From Myroides odoratimimus (GTDB lineage Bacteria > Bacteroidota > Bacteroidia > Flavobacteriales > Flavobacteriaceae), in contig NZ_BCMQ01000005.1 of the NCBI RefSeq assembly GCF_001485415.1, positions 186,001 through 250,000 on the forward strand: a stretch of DNA of 64,000 nucleotides, given 5' to 3'. Below, piece by piece: positions 17,210 through 27,045 of this stretch (positions are counted from its first letter, which is position 1; every line of letters begins with the position of its first letter). The notes beneath the pieces were generated by a model, which made no database searches, was not told the DNA's origin, and saw only the letters and a program-made list of their open reading frames with translations. A program made the translations under genes and the position numbers.

Positions 17210-18082
17210 ATGTCTACTAAGATTATAAAATCCTTTCCAATCAGTTATTTTACACAAGATCAGTCTTCATTTTTTATTAAGCCAATAAGTGCCTTAGGCA
17301 ATGCTTATCCTTTATTAAAAGATAGTTTTAGGGCTAACTTTTACATGATTGTCTTTGTGTATAGAGGGAGTTATGCTATTAAGATTAATGGGGTTGATTA
17401 TGTTGATTATCAGTCAAGTGTTTACTTTATAAAACCAGGTGATGTTGTACAGATGCAGTTCAATACTGAATGTACAGGTATATTCATCGGTTTTGAGGAT
17501 TCTTTCTTTTCTCAACGCTATCATGAGAACATATTGCGTTATTTTGATTTCTTTCAATTAGATAGTGCCTCTCAGCAGATAGTGAGTGAGAGTGTGCGTA
17601 CTAAGGTTGTGTTATTGGTAGATATGATGTTGGGTGAGTATAGTACTGATAGAGTATATCGAATGAAGGTTCTGCGTTCTTATTTAAATATATTGCTATG
17701 TGAGTTACAGAGCGTGGACGAAGAAGATCAGCACTTTTCGATAGAGTATAATAAGGCTGGTTATAACGATCGTATTCTTGCTTTTATGGATTTAGTCGAA
17801 GTTCACTTTAAAGAGGCTAAAACGCCTTCTTTTTATGCTGAGAAGCTCTGTGTGACTCCTAACTACCTCAATAAACTTTGTAAACAAGAGCGAGGTATAA
17901 CTGCAGGACAATTAGTTCGTCAACGCATTGTGGTAGAAGCAAAGAGATTGTTGCAGTTTAGCACATTTAATGTCAATGAGATTGCGCAGGAATTGTGTTT
18001 TGATAGTACGTCTTACTTTGTTACATTCTTTAAAAAACAAGAAGGGATTACACCAGATCATTACCGCAAGTCATTTTCTTGA
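17210..18082 (+). CDS. AraC-family transcriptional regulator
   Basis: 290 residues. N-terminal cupin-like domain (about 20-170; FMIVFVYRGSYAIKINGVDY, VYFIKPGDVVQM), C-terminal double helix-turn-helix (FYAEKLCVTPNYLNKLCKQE; NVNEIAQELCFDSTSYFVTFF) ending EGITPDHYRKSF. Target genes are not evident; it may act on the small gene upstream. A shared terminator separates it from convergent lysS. Confidence 0.88.
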   Translation: MSTKIIKSFPISYFTQDQSSFFIKPISALGNAYPLLKDSFRANFYMIVFVYRGSYAIKINGVDYVDYQSSVYFIKPGDVVQMQFNTECTGIFIGFEDSFFSQRYHENILRYFDFFQLDSASQQIVSESVRTKVVLLVDMMLGEYSTDRVYRMKVLRSYLNILLCELQSVDEEDQHFSIEYNKAGYNDRILAFMDLVEVHFKEAKTPSFYAEKLCVTPNYLNKLCKQERGITAGQLVRQRIVVEAKRLLQFSTFNVNEIAQELCFDSTSYFVTFFKKQEGITPDHYRKSFS

Positions 18083-18092
18083 ATATAGGTAT

Positions 18093-18123
18093 AAAAAAAC
18101 GAGACTTAATAGTCTCGTTTTTT
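18093..18123. terminator. Bidirectional terminator between AraC gene and lysS
   Basis: Thirteen-bp perfect stem (AAAAAACGAGACT with AGTCTCGTTTTTT) around a four-base loop between convergent genes; A and T runs on either side serve both strands. Confidence 0.88.
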
Positions 18124-18128
18124 ATTTC

Positions 18129-19829
18129 TTAGTGTTGGTACACTACATATTTTGTATCACCTTCAGTTTCTACTTTAGTAAGATTGTGAGAAGCAAGTCC
18201 TTTCATTGCTTTATCCCATTTCTTACCACTTAAAGCAGCTTGTTCTTTTAGAGAACCTAATTCTACTTTATTGTCATTGTTTTCTAATATCTGAATAATG
18301 ATTTTCTCTTCATCTGATAATTCTACTGAAGGAGCTGTTTTCTCTGGTCTCATTTGAGGGAAGAATAGCACCTCTTGGATAGAAGGATTATTGGTTAAGA
18401 ACATAATTAAACGGTCCATACCGATACCTAATCCTGATGTAGGAGGCATACCATACTCTAATGCACGTAAGAAGTCTTGGTCGATAAACATCGCTTCATC
18501 ATCTCCACGATCAGCTAAAGCCATTTGAGCTTCGAAGCGCTCTCTTTGGTCAATAGGGTCATTAAGCTCAGAGTAAGCATTCGCAATCTCTTTACCACAA
18601 ACCATTAGCTCAAAACGCTCTGTCAATTCTGGATTATCTCTATGAGCTTTTGTCAATGGAGACATTTCTTTTGGATAGTCAGTAATGTATGTTGGTTGGA
18701 TATAGTTTCCTTCACATTTCTCTCCAAAGATTTCGTCGATAAGTTTTCCTTTACCCATTGTTTCATCTACTGGAATACCCATGCCTAAAGCAGCTTGACG
18801 AATCTCATCTTCTGATTTACCAGTGATATCAAATCCTGTAAACTCTTTAATAGAGTCAGCCATCGTGATACGTTTGTAAGGAGCTTTAAAGTCGATTTCG
18901 TGTTCTCCGAAAGTAGCTTTAGTAGTTCCATTAACAGCGATAGCACAGAATTCTAATAAACGCTCTGTGAATTCCATCATCCAGTTATAGTCTTTATAAG
19001 CTACATAGATCTCCATAGCTGTAAACTCAGGATTGTGTGTTCTGTCCATTCCTTCGTTACGGAAGTTTTTAGAGAACTCATACACACCATCAAAACCACC
19101 AACGATTAAACGTTTTAAGTACAATTCATTAGCGATTCTCAAGTATAGAGGAATGTCTAATGCATTGTGGTGAGTGATGAATGGACGAGCAGAAGCTCCA
19201 CCAGGGATAGACTGTAATACAGGAGTTTCTACTTCCATATAACCAGCTTCGTTGAAGAACTGACGCATAGCGTTGAATAACTTCGTACGTTTAATGAAGA
19301 TATCTTTATTTATAGGGTTTACCACTAAATCAACATAACGCATTCTGTAACGCAATTCTGGATCTGTAAAAGCGTCAAATGTATTTCCTTCTGCATCCGT
19401 TTTTGGTAATGGAAGTGGTCGTAAAGATTTACTTAATAGTTGTAATCCTTGTACACGTACTGTTTTTTCTCCTACTTGTGTAGTGAATAACTCTCCTTCG
19501 ATACCAACGAAGTCACCTAAGTCAATAAGTTTTTTGTAAATCTCATTGTAAAGAGTCTTGTCCTCTCCTGGGCATAACTCATCACGATTGATATATAACT
19601 GAATCTTTCCTTCGCTATCTTGAATAGTTGCAAAAGAAGCTTTTCCTTGAATTCTTGAAGACATTAATCTACCAGCCACGATAACCTTCTTACCTTCTTC
19701 AAAATCGTTCTTTATCTCCTTCGATGTATGGTCTACTGGAAATAGATTAGCAGGATAGGGATTCACACCAAGCTCTTGTAACTTGCTCAGCTTTTCTCTT
19801 CTGATGATTTCTTGTTCTGAAAGTTGCAT
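18129..19829 (-). CDS. lysS: Lysine--tRNA ligase (class II)
   Basis: 566 residues. OB-fold anticodon domain (about 55-165, VIVAGRLMSSRIQGKASFATIQD), class II motif 2 FRNEGMDRTHNPEFTAMEIY and motif 3 GLGIGMDRLIMF. Compared with E. coli LysS (about 505 residues) there is a C-terminal extension of about 60 residues (from LSDEEKIIIQILENNDNKVE), usual in Bacteroidota. Promoter at 19855-19885. Confidence 0.96.
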   Translation of the reverse strand: MQLSEQEIIRREKLSKLQELGVNPYPANLFPVDHTSKEIKNDFEEGKKVIVAGRLMSSRIQGKASFATIQDSEGKIQLYINRDELCPGEDKTLYNEIYKKLIDLGDFVGIEGELFTTQVGEKTVRVQGLQLLSKSLRPLPLPKTDAEGNTFDAFTDPELRYRMRYVDLVVNPINKDIFIKRTKLFNAMRQFFNEAGYMEVETPVLQSIPGGASARPFITHHNALDIPLYLRIANELYLKRLIVGGFDGVYEFSKNFRNEGMDRTHNPEFTAMEIYVAYKDYNWMMEFTERLLEFCAIAVNGTTKATFGEHEIDFKAPYKRITMADSIKEFTGFDITGKSEDEIRQAALGMGIPVDETMGKGKLIDEIFGEKCEGNYIQPTYITDYPKEMSPLTKAHRDNPELTERFELMVCGKEIANAYSELNDPIDQRERFEAQMALADRGDDEAMFIDQDFLRALEYGMPPTSGLGIGMDRLIMFLTNNPSIQEVLFFPQMRPEKTAPSVELSDEEKIIIQILENNDNKVELGSLKEQAALSGKKWDKAMKGLASHNLTKVETEGDTKYVVYQH

Positions 19830-19854
19830 AATAACTGTAAATTAATTTAAAAGG

Positions 19855-19885
19855 CAAATATAGTTAATCTTTGAAAATGCGACAA
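19855..19885 (-). promoter_or_regulatory. Promoter of lysS
   Basis: Minus strand: TTG at 19885-19883, 20 bases, TATATTTG at 19862-19855; ATG at 19829. Confidence 0.72.
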
Positions 19886-20019
19886 TTAGTATTCGCTATA
19901 AAACGACTTAATTTGCAATACTTTGTAATAAAACGAGGTAGGTCTCATCATTTTAACTTCATTAACGAGGGAGTTGACTAAAAAATGCCGAAATTTGTAT
20001 CAGACAAAATTATTTAGCC

Positions 20020-20184
20020 ATGAGTTTAGGAAGAGTATTATTATCTATTTTTTTACCACCTTTAGCCGTTTTAGACAAGGGATGTGGATCTATTTTGATA
20101 GTGACACTGTTGACTATCGCAGGTTGGGTACCAGGGGTTATTGCGGCATTAGTCATACTAAATAATCCTAAATACAATAAATAA
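20020..20184 (+). CDS. yqaE: YqaE/Pmp3-family small membrane protein
   Basis: 54 residues, starting MSLGRVLLSIFLPPLAVLDK and containing the family signature PPLAV, KGCG and GWVPGVIAAL. Two hydrophobic helices (about 5-18 and 26-47). The Pmp3/YqaE family sits in the membrane and is linked to salt and cold stress, mechanism unclear. It is only 11 bases upstream of lipB, so the two are probably cotranscribed. The family match is very clear despite the short length. Confidence 0.9.
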   Translation: MSLGRVLLSIFLPPLAVLDKGCGSILIVTLLTIAGWVPGVIAALVILNNPKYNK

Positions 20185-20195
20185 CAAACAACACA

Positions 20196-20900
20196 ATGAA
20201 TAAACAAGTAAAGCTTATTGATTTAGGCGAGAAAGATTATAAAGATACTTGGGATTACCAAGAAGAGATATTCCAATCTATTTTAGATGTCAAAATTAGA
20301 AATAGAAGAGAAGAGCGTACAGATGATACAGATAACTATTTACTATTCGTAGAACATCCACATGTTTACACATTAGGAAAAAGTGGAGATGTGCACAATA
20401 TGCTTTTAAACGATGAACAGTTAAAGGCAAAAGGTGCTACATTCTATAAGATTAATAGAGGAGGTGACATTACTTATCACGGACCTGGTCAGGTAGTAGG
20501 ATATCCTATCTTAGACTTAGAGAACTTCTTTACAGATATACATAAGTATTTGCGTTTATTAGAAGAGACTATCATTTTAGTTTTAAAAGATTACGGAATA
20601 GAGTCTGGTAGAAGTGAAGGAGAGACAGGAGTATGGTTAGGAGTAGGAACACCTTTTGCACGTAAGATATGTGCGATGGGGGTAAGAGCCTCTCGTTGGG
20701 TGACGATGCACGGTTTTGCCTTAAACGTAAACTCGGACTTAGGTTACTTTGACAATATTATCCCATGTGGTATTCGTGGTAAAGGAGTTACTTCTCTGAA
20801 TGTAGAACTAGGTGTAGAGCAGGTAGATGAAGATGAGGTAAGAGCTAAGATTATCCAATATTTTTCTGAATTATTCGAAGCAGAAGTCATTAAACAATAA
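20196..20900 (+). CDS. lipB: Octanoyltransferase LipB
   Basis: 234 residues. Signature RGGDITYHGPGQVVGYPI (about 90-107), then ICAMGVRASRWVTMHGFALN with the catalytic Lys region and NIIPCGI with the active Cys. It moves octanoyl from acyl carrier protein to lipoyl domains in the cytosol, the first step of lipoate synthesis. Follows yqaE by 11 bases; terminator at 20911. Confidence 0.95.
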   Translation: MNKQVKLIDLGEKDYKDTWDYQEEIFQSILDVKIRNRREERTDDTDNYLLFVEHPHVYTLGKSGDVHNMLLNDEQLKAKGATFYKINRGGDITYHGPGQVVGYPILDLENFFTDIHKYLRLLEETIILVLKDYGIESGRSEGETGVWLGVGTPFARKICAMGVRASRWVTMHGFALNVNSDLGYFDNIIPCGIRGKGVTSLNVELGVEQVDEDEVRAKIIQYFSELFEAEVIKQ

Positions 20901-20910
20901 GCAATATACG

Positions 20911-20942
20911 TCCCAAGAGCCTTCGCTGTTGGGATTTTTTTT
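20911..20942 (+). terminator. Terminator after lipB, overlapping the rpe promoter
   Basis: Stem TCCCAA / TTGGGA (20911-20916, 20929-20934) continued inward by AGC/GCT, and eight T to 20942. The rpe -7 box TATCTTTG (20942-20949) begins at the last T. Confidence 0.75.
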
Positions 20943-20967
20943 ATCTTTGTACAAACAACACAATTAT

Positions 20968-21630
20968 ATGAAAAATACGATTATAGCACCTTCAGTATTA
21001 GCAGCAGACTTTGCTAATCTTCAGAGAGATATTGAAATGGTGAACAACAGTCAGGCAGATTGGTTCCATATTGACATTATGGATGGAGTATTTGTGCCAA
21101 ATATTTCTTTTGGAATGCCAGTATTAGCTGCTATTAATAAGCATGCTAAGAAGACATTAGACGTTCACTTAATGATAGTAGACCCTGATCGTTATATTAA
21201 GACGTTTAAGGAGCTAGGAGCAGATATCTTGACTGTGCATTATGAAGCGTGTACACACCTACACCGTACAGTACAAGCTATTAAAGCTGAAGGTATGAAA
21301 GCTGGAGTAGCACTTAACCCTCATACACCTGTAAGTGTATTAGAAGACATCATTCAAGACTTAGATTTAGTACTTATCATGAGTGTTAACCCTGGTTTTG
21401 GAGGACAGAGCTTTATTGAGAACACATATGAAAAAGTGCGTAAACTAAAAGCAATGATAGAAGCTAAAGGAGCGAATGTAATGATAGAGATAGATGGAGG
21501 GGTAAATAATAAAAATGCAAAAGCTTTAGTAGATGCTGGAGTAGACGCTTTAGTAGCAGGTAACTTTGTGTTCAGTGCTGCTGATCCTATCGCAACTATT
21601 GCAGACTTAAAAGAAATTACTTCTAAGTAA
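20968..21630 (+). CDS. rpe: Ribulose-phosphate 3-epimerase
   Basis: 220 residues from ATG 20968 (MKNTIIAPSVLAADFANLQRD). The frame opens earlier at 20929, but that codon is inside the lipB terminator. Family motifs WFHIDIMDGVFVPNISFG, LDVHLMIVDPDRYI and MSVNPGFGGQSF hold the metal and phosphate sites of the TIM barrel. Interconverts ribulose 5-phosphate and xylulose 5-phosphate in the pentose phosphate pathway. Confidence 0.96.
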   Translation: MKNTIIAPSVLAADFANLQRDIEMVNNSQADWFHIDIMDGVFVPNISFGMPVLAAINKHAKKTLDVHLMIVDPDRYIKTFKELGADILTVHYEACTHLHRTVQAIKAEGMKAGVALNPHTPVSVLEDIIQDLDLVLIMSVNPGFGGQSFIENTYEKVRKLKAMIEAKGANVMIEIDGGVNNKNAKALVDAGVDALVAGNFVFSAADPIATIADLKEITSK

Positions 21631-21650
21631 GAAGTTTAAAATAATGATAT

Positions 21651-21690
21651 AAAAAAGGCTTGGTGTATTCAGTACACTAAGCCTTTTTTT
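21651..21690 (+). terminator. Terminator after rpe
   Basis: Seventeen-bp stem (21651-21667 with 21673-21689, one mismatch), A run left and T run right; likely bidirectional. Confidence 0.88.
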
Positions 21691-21705
21691 GTTCTTACTG
21701 GTAAG

Positions 21706-21744
21706 GTAAAAAATAAGAGGCTGTCTAAAAAGACAACCTCTTAT
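21706..21744 (-). terminator. Terminator after groL
   Basis: Stem ATAAGAGG / CCTCTTAT plus inner GTCT/AGAC, followed on the minus strand by a T run (21708-21713). It lies 24 bases after the groL stop. Confidence 0.82.
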
Positions 21745-21768
21745 ATAATATTGAAATAAGATAAGGTA

Positions 21769-23412
<1,644 letters not shown>

Positions 23413-23433
23413 TTAGTTGTTAATGATTCAATT

Positions 23434-23709
23434 TTAAACGATTGCTAAAATGTCGTCCTCTCTCATGATTAGATAGTCTGTACCTTCTAATTTTAGTTCA
23501 GTACCAGCGTATTTACCGTATAGTACAGTATCTCCTACTTTTACTGTCATTTCATGATCTTTAGTACCATTTCCTACAGCTACTACAGTACCTCTTTGTG
23601 GTTTTTCTTTTGCTGTATCAGGGATGAATAATCCTGAAGCAGTTTTAGTTTCAGCTGGTAATGGTTCGATAAGAACTCTGTCTGCAAGTGGTTTAATATT
23701 TACTGCCAT
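23434..23709 (-). CDS. groS: Co-chaperonin GroES
   Basis: 91 residues; begins [20 protein letters not shown], mobile loop [19 protein letters not shown], then GTVVAVGNG. First gene of groSL. No CIRCE element (TTAGCACTC-N9-GAGTGCTAA) is in front, so HrcA control is not supported by sequence. Confidence 0.99.
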   Translation of the reverse strand: MAVNIKPLADRVLIEPLPAETKTASGLFIPDTAKEKPQRGTVVAVGNGTKDHEMTVKVGDTVLYGKYAGTELKLEGTDYLIMREDDILAIV

Positions 23710-23779
23710 AGTTTTATAGTTTATGAAATTGAATTATTATTTTTAATTATTATAGATAATGAAAAGGCATAAAGTGTGC

Positions 23780-23807
23780 CAAAGCTAAAAAGTGACAATA
23801 TAGGCAA
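23780..23807 (-). promoter_or_regulatory. Promoter of groSL
   Basis: Minus strand: TTG at 23807-23805, 17 bases, TAGCTTTG at 23787-23780. The -33 region overlaps the secG terminator. Confidence 0.6.
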
Positions 23808-23837
23808 AAAAAAATGCCAGCTTGACAGCCGGCATTT
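23804..23837 (-). terminator. Terminator after secG
   Basis: Stem AAATGCC / GGCATTT (23812-23818, 23831-23837) with a minus-strand T run (nine bases, 23806-23814). It closes the miaB-to-secG operon. Confidence 0.78.
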
Positions 23838-23859
23838 CGTGTATTGTTTAAAGCTAAAA

Positions 23860-24234
23860 TTATTCAGCTTGATTTTGAGTCTCTTGAGTTGGAGTAGTCT
23901 CTTCTGTTGTCACAGGAGCTTCTTGCGTAGCAGGCGCTTCTGGTGTCAGATTTTGAGTAGGTACTACTGCGTTAGGATCTAATAATTTAGAATCTCCAGC
24001 AGCTCCACCACTGAAACTAGTAGATGATAACAGGATTAAGATGATTAATGCTGCACCTAATGTCCAAGTACTTTTATCTAAGAAATCATTTGTATTTTTA
24101 ACTCCTCCAGCTACAGTAGATCCACCGAAAGAAGAATCTAATCCTCCACCTTTAGGATTCTGTACCATAATTACTACGATTAGTAAAAAACATACAATTG
24201 CGATTAAGATTAAAAATATTGTAAATGTGTTCAT
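23860..24234 (-). CDS. secG: Preprotein translocase subunit SecG
   Basis: 124 residues. Two membrane helices (about 3-24 and 55-75) with the family loop VQNPKGGGLDSSFGG between them, then a disordered Pro/Thr/Glu-rich tail. SecG aids SecYEG export at the inner membrane. Last gene of the operon, 4 bases after the TPR gene. Confidence 0.95.
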   Translation of the reverse strand: MNTFTIFLILIAIVCFLLIVVIMVQNPKGGGLDSSFGGSTVAGGVKNTNDFLDKSTWTLGAALIILILLSSTSFSGGAAGDSKLLDPNAVVPTQNLTPEAPATQEAPVTTEETTPTQETQNQAE

Positions 24235-24238
24235 GGTG

Positions 24239-25204
24239 TTAACTATTATGTTGTTGTAACGCTTTTATATCTAATATTTGGTTTGCAAAGAAACTACTTT
24301 TTTCTGGATATTTCAAAATTAATATTTCATAAGCTTGTATTGCTTTCTGATATTTCTTTTGTTCTAAGTATATTTTTGCCAACGTTTCTGTCATTAAACT
24401 ACTGTTCTCTTGTACTGAAGTGTCAATGTTTGCAGGGGTTACGGTAGGTTTCTTAGTAGGAACTATCTTAGGGTTAGTTTCTATAAATTTATCTATTAAT
24501 TCTATTTTTTTTTGTTTTTCGATATCTGATTTTTGTTCTAAATCTGTTAAAATAGAATCATTTTCTCTGTCTATCGGTTTTATTTTAGATAATTGTAACC
24601 ACTCTTGGAAAGACAATTTCTCGTTTTCTGAGAAGTTTAATGGTTTTCCTATTTCTAATTTCTCTTCTAGCTTTTCTATTTCTTGCTGTACAGTTTCTTT
24701 TTCTTCTAGCGTAGTGACGATGGGAACCTCTGCGATGACCTCTTCAGACTCTATAACGACTTCTGTAGGTGTTTCTTCTACAGGATCTTGTATTTCTTCC
24801 TTATCGTCTGTCTCGTGGAAGGTGATAGACTGTAGTAAGCTCTTAATAGCCGTAGAGGTTAGCTTAGGTTCTGGAGCCTCTTGTTGAGGTTCTTCTTCTG
24901 TTGGTATTTTAGACTCCTCAGCAGCTGTAGGCTCTGTCATGTCTATCACGATAGGAGTATACGTAGCGAACTCTGGAGAAACGATGAAATCAAAAAGAAT
25001 ATCTCTGTCTAGCGTATGTGCAGCAGTCTTCTTTAACTCTAAGTTATATTCTGTACTTTCTTGTACATATAAGCTCTTCAAATAAAGACTTCTCACAGAC
25101 TGGAAGTACGGATACTTCTCTATGAGTTGCTTTAGCTGAGGACTGTCACTCTCTTGGATTTGCTGAGGTTGACGAAGCAATATGTCTAATTCGTTTAGAG
25201 TCAA
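24239..25204 (-). CDS. TPR-containing protein of unknown function
   Basis: 321 residues. N-terminal part resembles a helical domain (LDILLRQPQQIQESDSPQLK), the middle is long, acidic and low complexity (about 95-230), and the C-terminus holds a TPR-like pair (TLAKIYLEQKKYQKAIQAYE). No signal peptide. It sits between lptE and secG, an order I recall in flavobacteria; a link to envelope export or LPS transport is only suggested by position. Confidence 0.7.
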   Translation of the reverse strand: MTLNELDILLRQPQQIQESDSPQLKQLIEKYPYFQSVRSLYLKSLYVQESTEYNLELKKTAAHTLDRDILFDFIVSPEFATYTPIVIDMTEPTAAEESKIPTEEEPQQEAPEPKLTSTAIKSLLQSITFHETDDKEEIQDPVEETPTEVVIESEEVIAEVPIVTTLEEKETVQQEIEKLEEKLEIGKPLNFSENEKLSFQEWLQLSKIKPIDRENDSILTDLEQKSDIEKQKKIELIDKFIETNPKIVPTKKPTVTPANIDTSVQENSSLMTETLAKIYLEQKKYQKAIQAYEILILKYPEKSSFFANQILDIKALQQHNS

Positions 25205-25223
25205 GATATTTATTTTTATATAA

Positions 25224-25727
25224 TTACCACTTAGCTAATGATTCATTGAACACATCCTGTGTGATACGCTCATAGATAGTCTCGATAGCTGTGTTAAGAC
25301 TAGCCCCTGCTAACTGTACGTTCGCATCATAGTCATAATAGAATGAGAATCTCTTTTCGAAGTCGTCATCAGGTTTTTTCTTGTTGAAGAAACGCACATT
25401 CACAGACACATATAGTCTGTTCTGAGCCGCTCTCTGATCAGCTGTAGCAGTCATCGGACTGATACGGTATTCTACGATTTCTCCCTCATAGACTAAGTCA
25501 GCATCAGCATTAGTAAGACTTAAACTAGTTTGGTTTTGGATAAGATCTTGTAAGGACATTGTGAAGGTACGCTCTATACCAGGCTCTACTAAAGGAGCAT
25601 TGTTCTGGAATGAGTTGACCTGAAATGAACTAGCATCTATCTTACCTGTTCCCGTAAAGTTATAATATTTACAGCTAGTAAAAAATAAAGATATAAATAT
25701 TAGAGCAAATAATTGTTTGATTCTCAT
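25224..25727 (-). CDS. lptE: LptE-family lipoprotein
   Basis: 167 residues. Lipoprotein signal ending FTSC (Cys 19), then a small alpha/beta domain with YNFTGTGKID at the start, as in Bacteroidota LptE. LptE plugs LptD in the outer membrane for LPS insertion. It follows the sigma-54 activator by 2 bases and precedes the TPR gene by 19. The family is divergent, so context adds weight. Confidence 0.85.
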   Translation of the reverse strand: MRIKQLFALIFISLFFTSCKYYNFTGTGKIDASSFQVNSFQNNAPLVEPGIERTFTMSLQDLIQNQTSLSLTNADADLVYEGEIVEYRISPMTATADQRAAQNRLYVSVNVRFFNKKKPDDDFEKRFSFYYDYDANVQLAGASLNTAIETIYERITQDVFNESLAKW

Positions 25728-25729
25728 GT

Positions 25730-27019
25730 CTATAAGTCGTATTGTTTTATTTTTCTATACAATGTTCTCTCTGAGATGTTTAATTCTTTAGCAGCAGCCT
25801 TTCTCTTGCCGTTATGTCTCTCTAGTGCTAGTTTGATCAGCTTTATCTCCTGATTTGCTAAGTTTAGAGGTTCATCATCTACTGTCTCTGCTTCTAGATA
25901 GTTAGAAGTATCTTCGTCATCATCTACTGTCTCGTGAAAACCTAGATTAGCACTAGGAGATACCGGAGTATCCATAGCGATGATGTCTAGATTAGTACTC
26001 GGTGGAGCCATCAGTTCTGGTAGCTCAGTCTTCTTCGTACCATAGATCTTTTGGATAAGAGATTTGTTGGTTTCGGATACTGTCCCTTTATCGTGTTGTA
26101 GTAGCTCTAGTGTCAGCTTCTTTAGATCAGTTAAGTCACTCTTCATGTCGAATAGGACTTTGTACAGTATTTCTCGTTCATTGCTGAAGTCAGACTCTGC
26201 CTTTGGCCCATTCACGATAGAAGGTAACTGTCTGTCATGGTTGGGTAAATACCCTTGAAGTACAGGTAGAGAAATATCTCTATTGGTCTCTAATACCGAT
26301 ATCTGTTCTGCCACGTTTCTTAACTGACGGATATTACCATTCCAGCTATAGCGCATAAGGTATGCAGCTGCAGCAGGCTCTAGCTTTATCGGAGGCATCT
26401 TATACTTATGTGAGAAGTCAGAAGCAAACTTTCTGAACAGTAGGTGGATATCTTCGCCTCGCTCGCGTAGAGGAGGTAAGGTGATCTCTACCGTACTCAG
26501 TCTGTAGTATAGGTCTTCTCTAAACTTGCCCTTATTGATAGCATCCATCATATTGACATTAGTCGCAGCGATGATGCGTATATCTGTTTTTTGGACTTTA
26601 GAAGAACCTACTTTTATAAACTCTCCATTCTCTAACACACGCAATAGTCTTACCTGAGTAGTCAGAGGTAGTTCTCCCACTTCATCTAAGAAGATTGTAC
26701 CGCCATCTGCCTCTTCGAAGTAACCTTCACGAGTGCTTATAGCACCCGTAAAAGCCCCTTTTTCGTGTCCGAATAACTCACTGTCTATCGTCCCTTCTGG
26801 GATAGCACCACAGTTCACCGCGATGAACTTACCGTGCTTTCGATGAGACATAGAATGTATAATCTTAGGAATACTTTCTTTACCCACACCACTCTCTCCA
26901 GTGACTAAGACTGAGATATCAGTAGGAGCTACTTGTATAGCTTTTTCCAATGCACGGTTTAGTTTGACATCGTTACCGATAATTTCGAAGCGTTGTTTTA
27001 TGACTTGAAGGTTTTCCAT
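25730..27019 (-). CDS. Sigma-54-dependent transcriptional activator without sensor domain
   Basis: 429 residues. The AAA+ domain starts almost at once: Walker A GESGVGKES near 40-48, the sigma-54 contact loop GAFTGA (in HEKGAFTGAIST), Walker B GGTIFLDEVGE, and the arginine-finger region. A linker of about 110 residues follows and a Fis-type helix-turn-helix ends the protein (KRKAAAKELNISERTLYRKI). There is no receiver, GAF or PAS domain, so control must come from elsewhere, or the protein is always competent. Located between miaB and lptE. Targets unknown. Confidence 0.9.
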   Translation of the reverse strand: MENLQVIKQRFEIIGNDVKLNRALEKAIQVAPTDISVLVTGESGVGKESIPKIIHSMSHRKHGKFIAVNCGAIPEGTIDSELFGHEKGAFTGAISTREGYFEEADGGTIFLDEVGELPLTTQVRLLRVLENGEFIKVGSSKVQKTDIRIIAATNVNMMDAINKGKFREDLYYRLSTVEITLPPLRERGEDIHLLFRKFASDFSHKYKMPPIKLEPAAAAYLMRYSWNGNIRQLRNVAEQISVLETNRDISLPVLQGYLPNHDRQLPSIVNGPKAESDFSNEREILYKVLFDMKSDLTDLKKLTLELLQHDKGTVSETNKSLIQKIYGTKKTELPELMAPPSTNLDIIAMDTPVSPSANLGFHETVDDDEDTSNYLEAETVDDEPLNLANQEIKLIKLALERHNGKRKAAAKELNISERTLYRKIKQYDL

Positions 27020-27045
27020 TCTTATATTTTAAATATTGCTATTTA

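Noticed and set aside
23710..23800. CIRCE operator in front of groSL
   Set aside because: No TTAGCACTC / GAGTGCTAA repeat is present; only a short GGCA/TGCC inverted repeat is seen.
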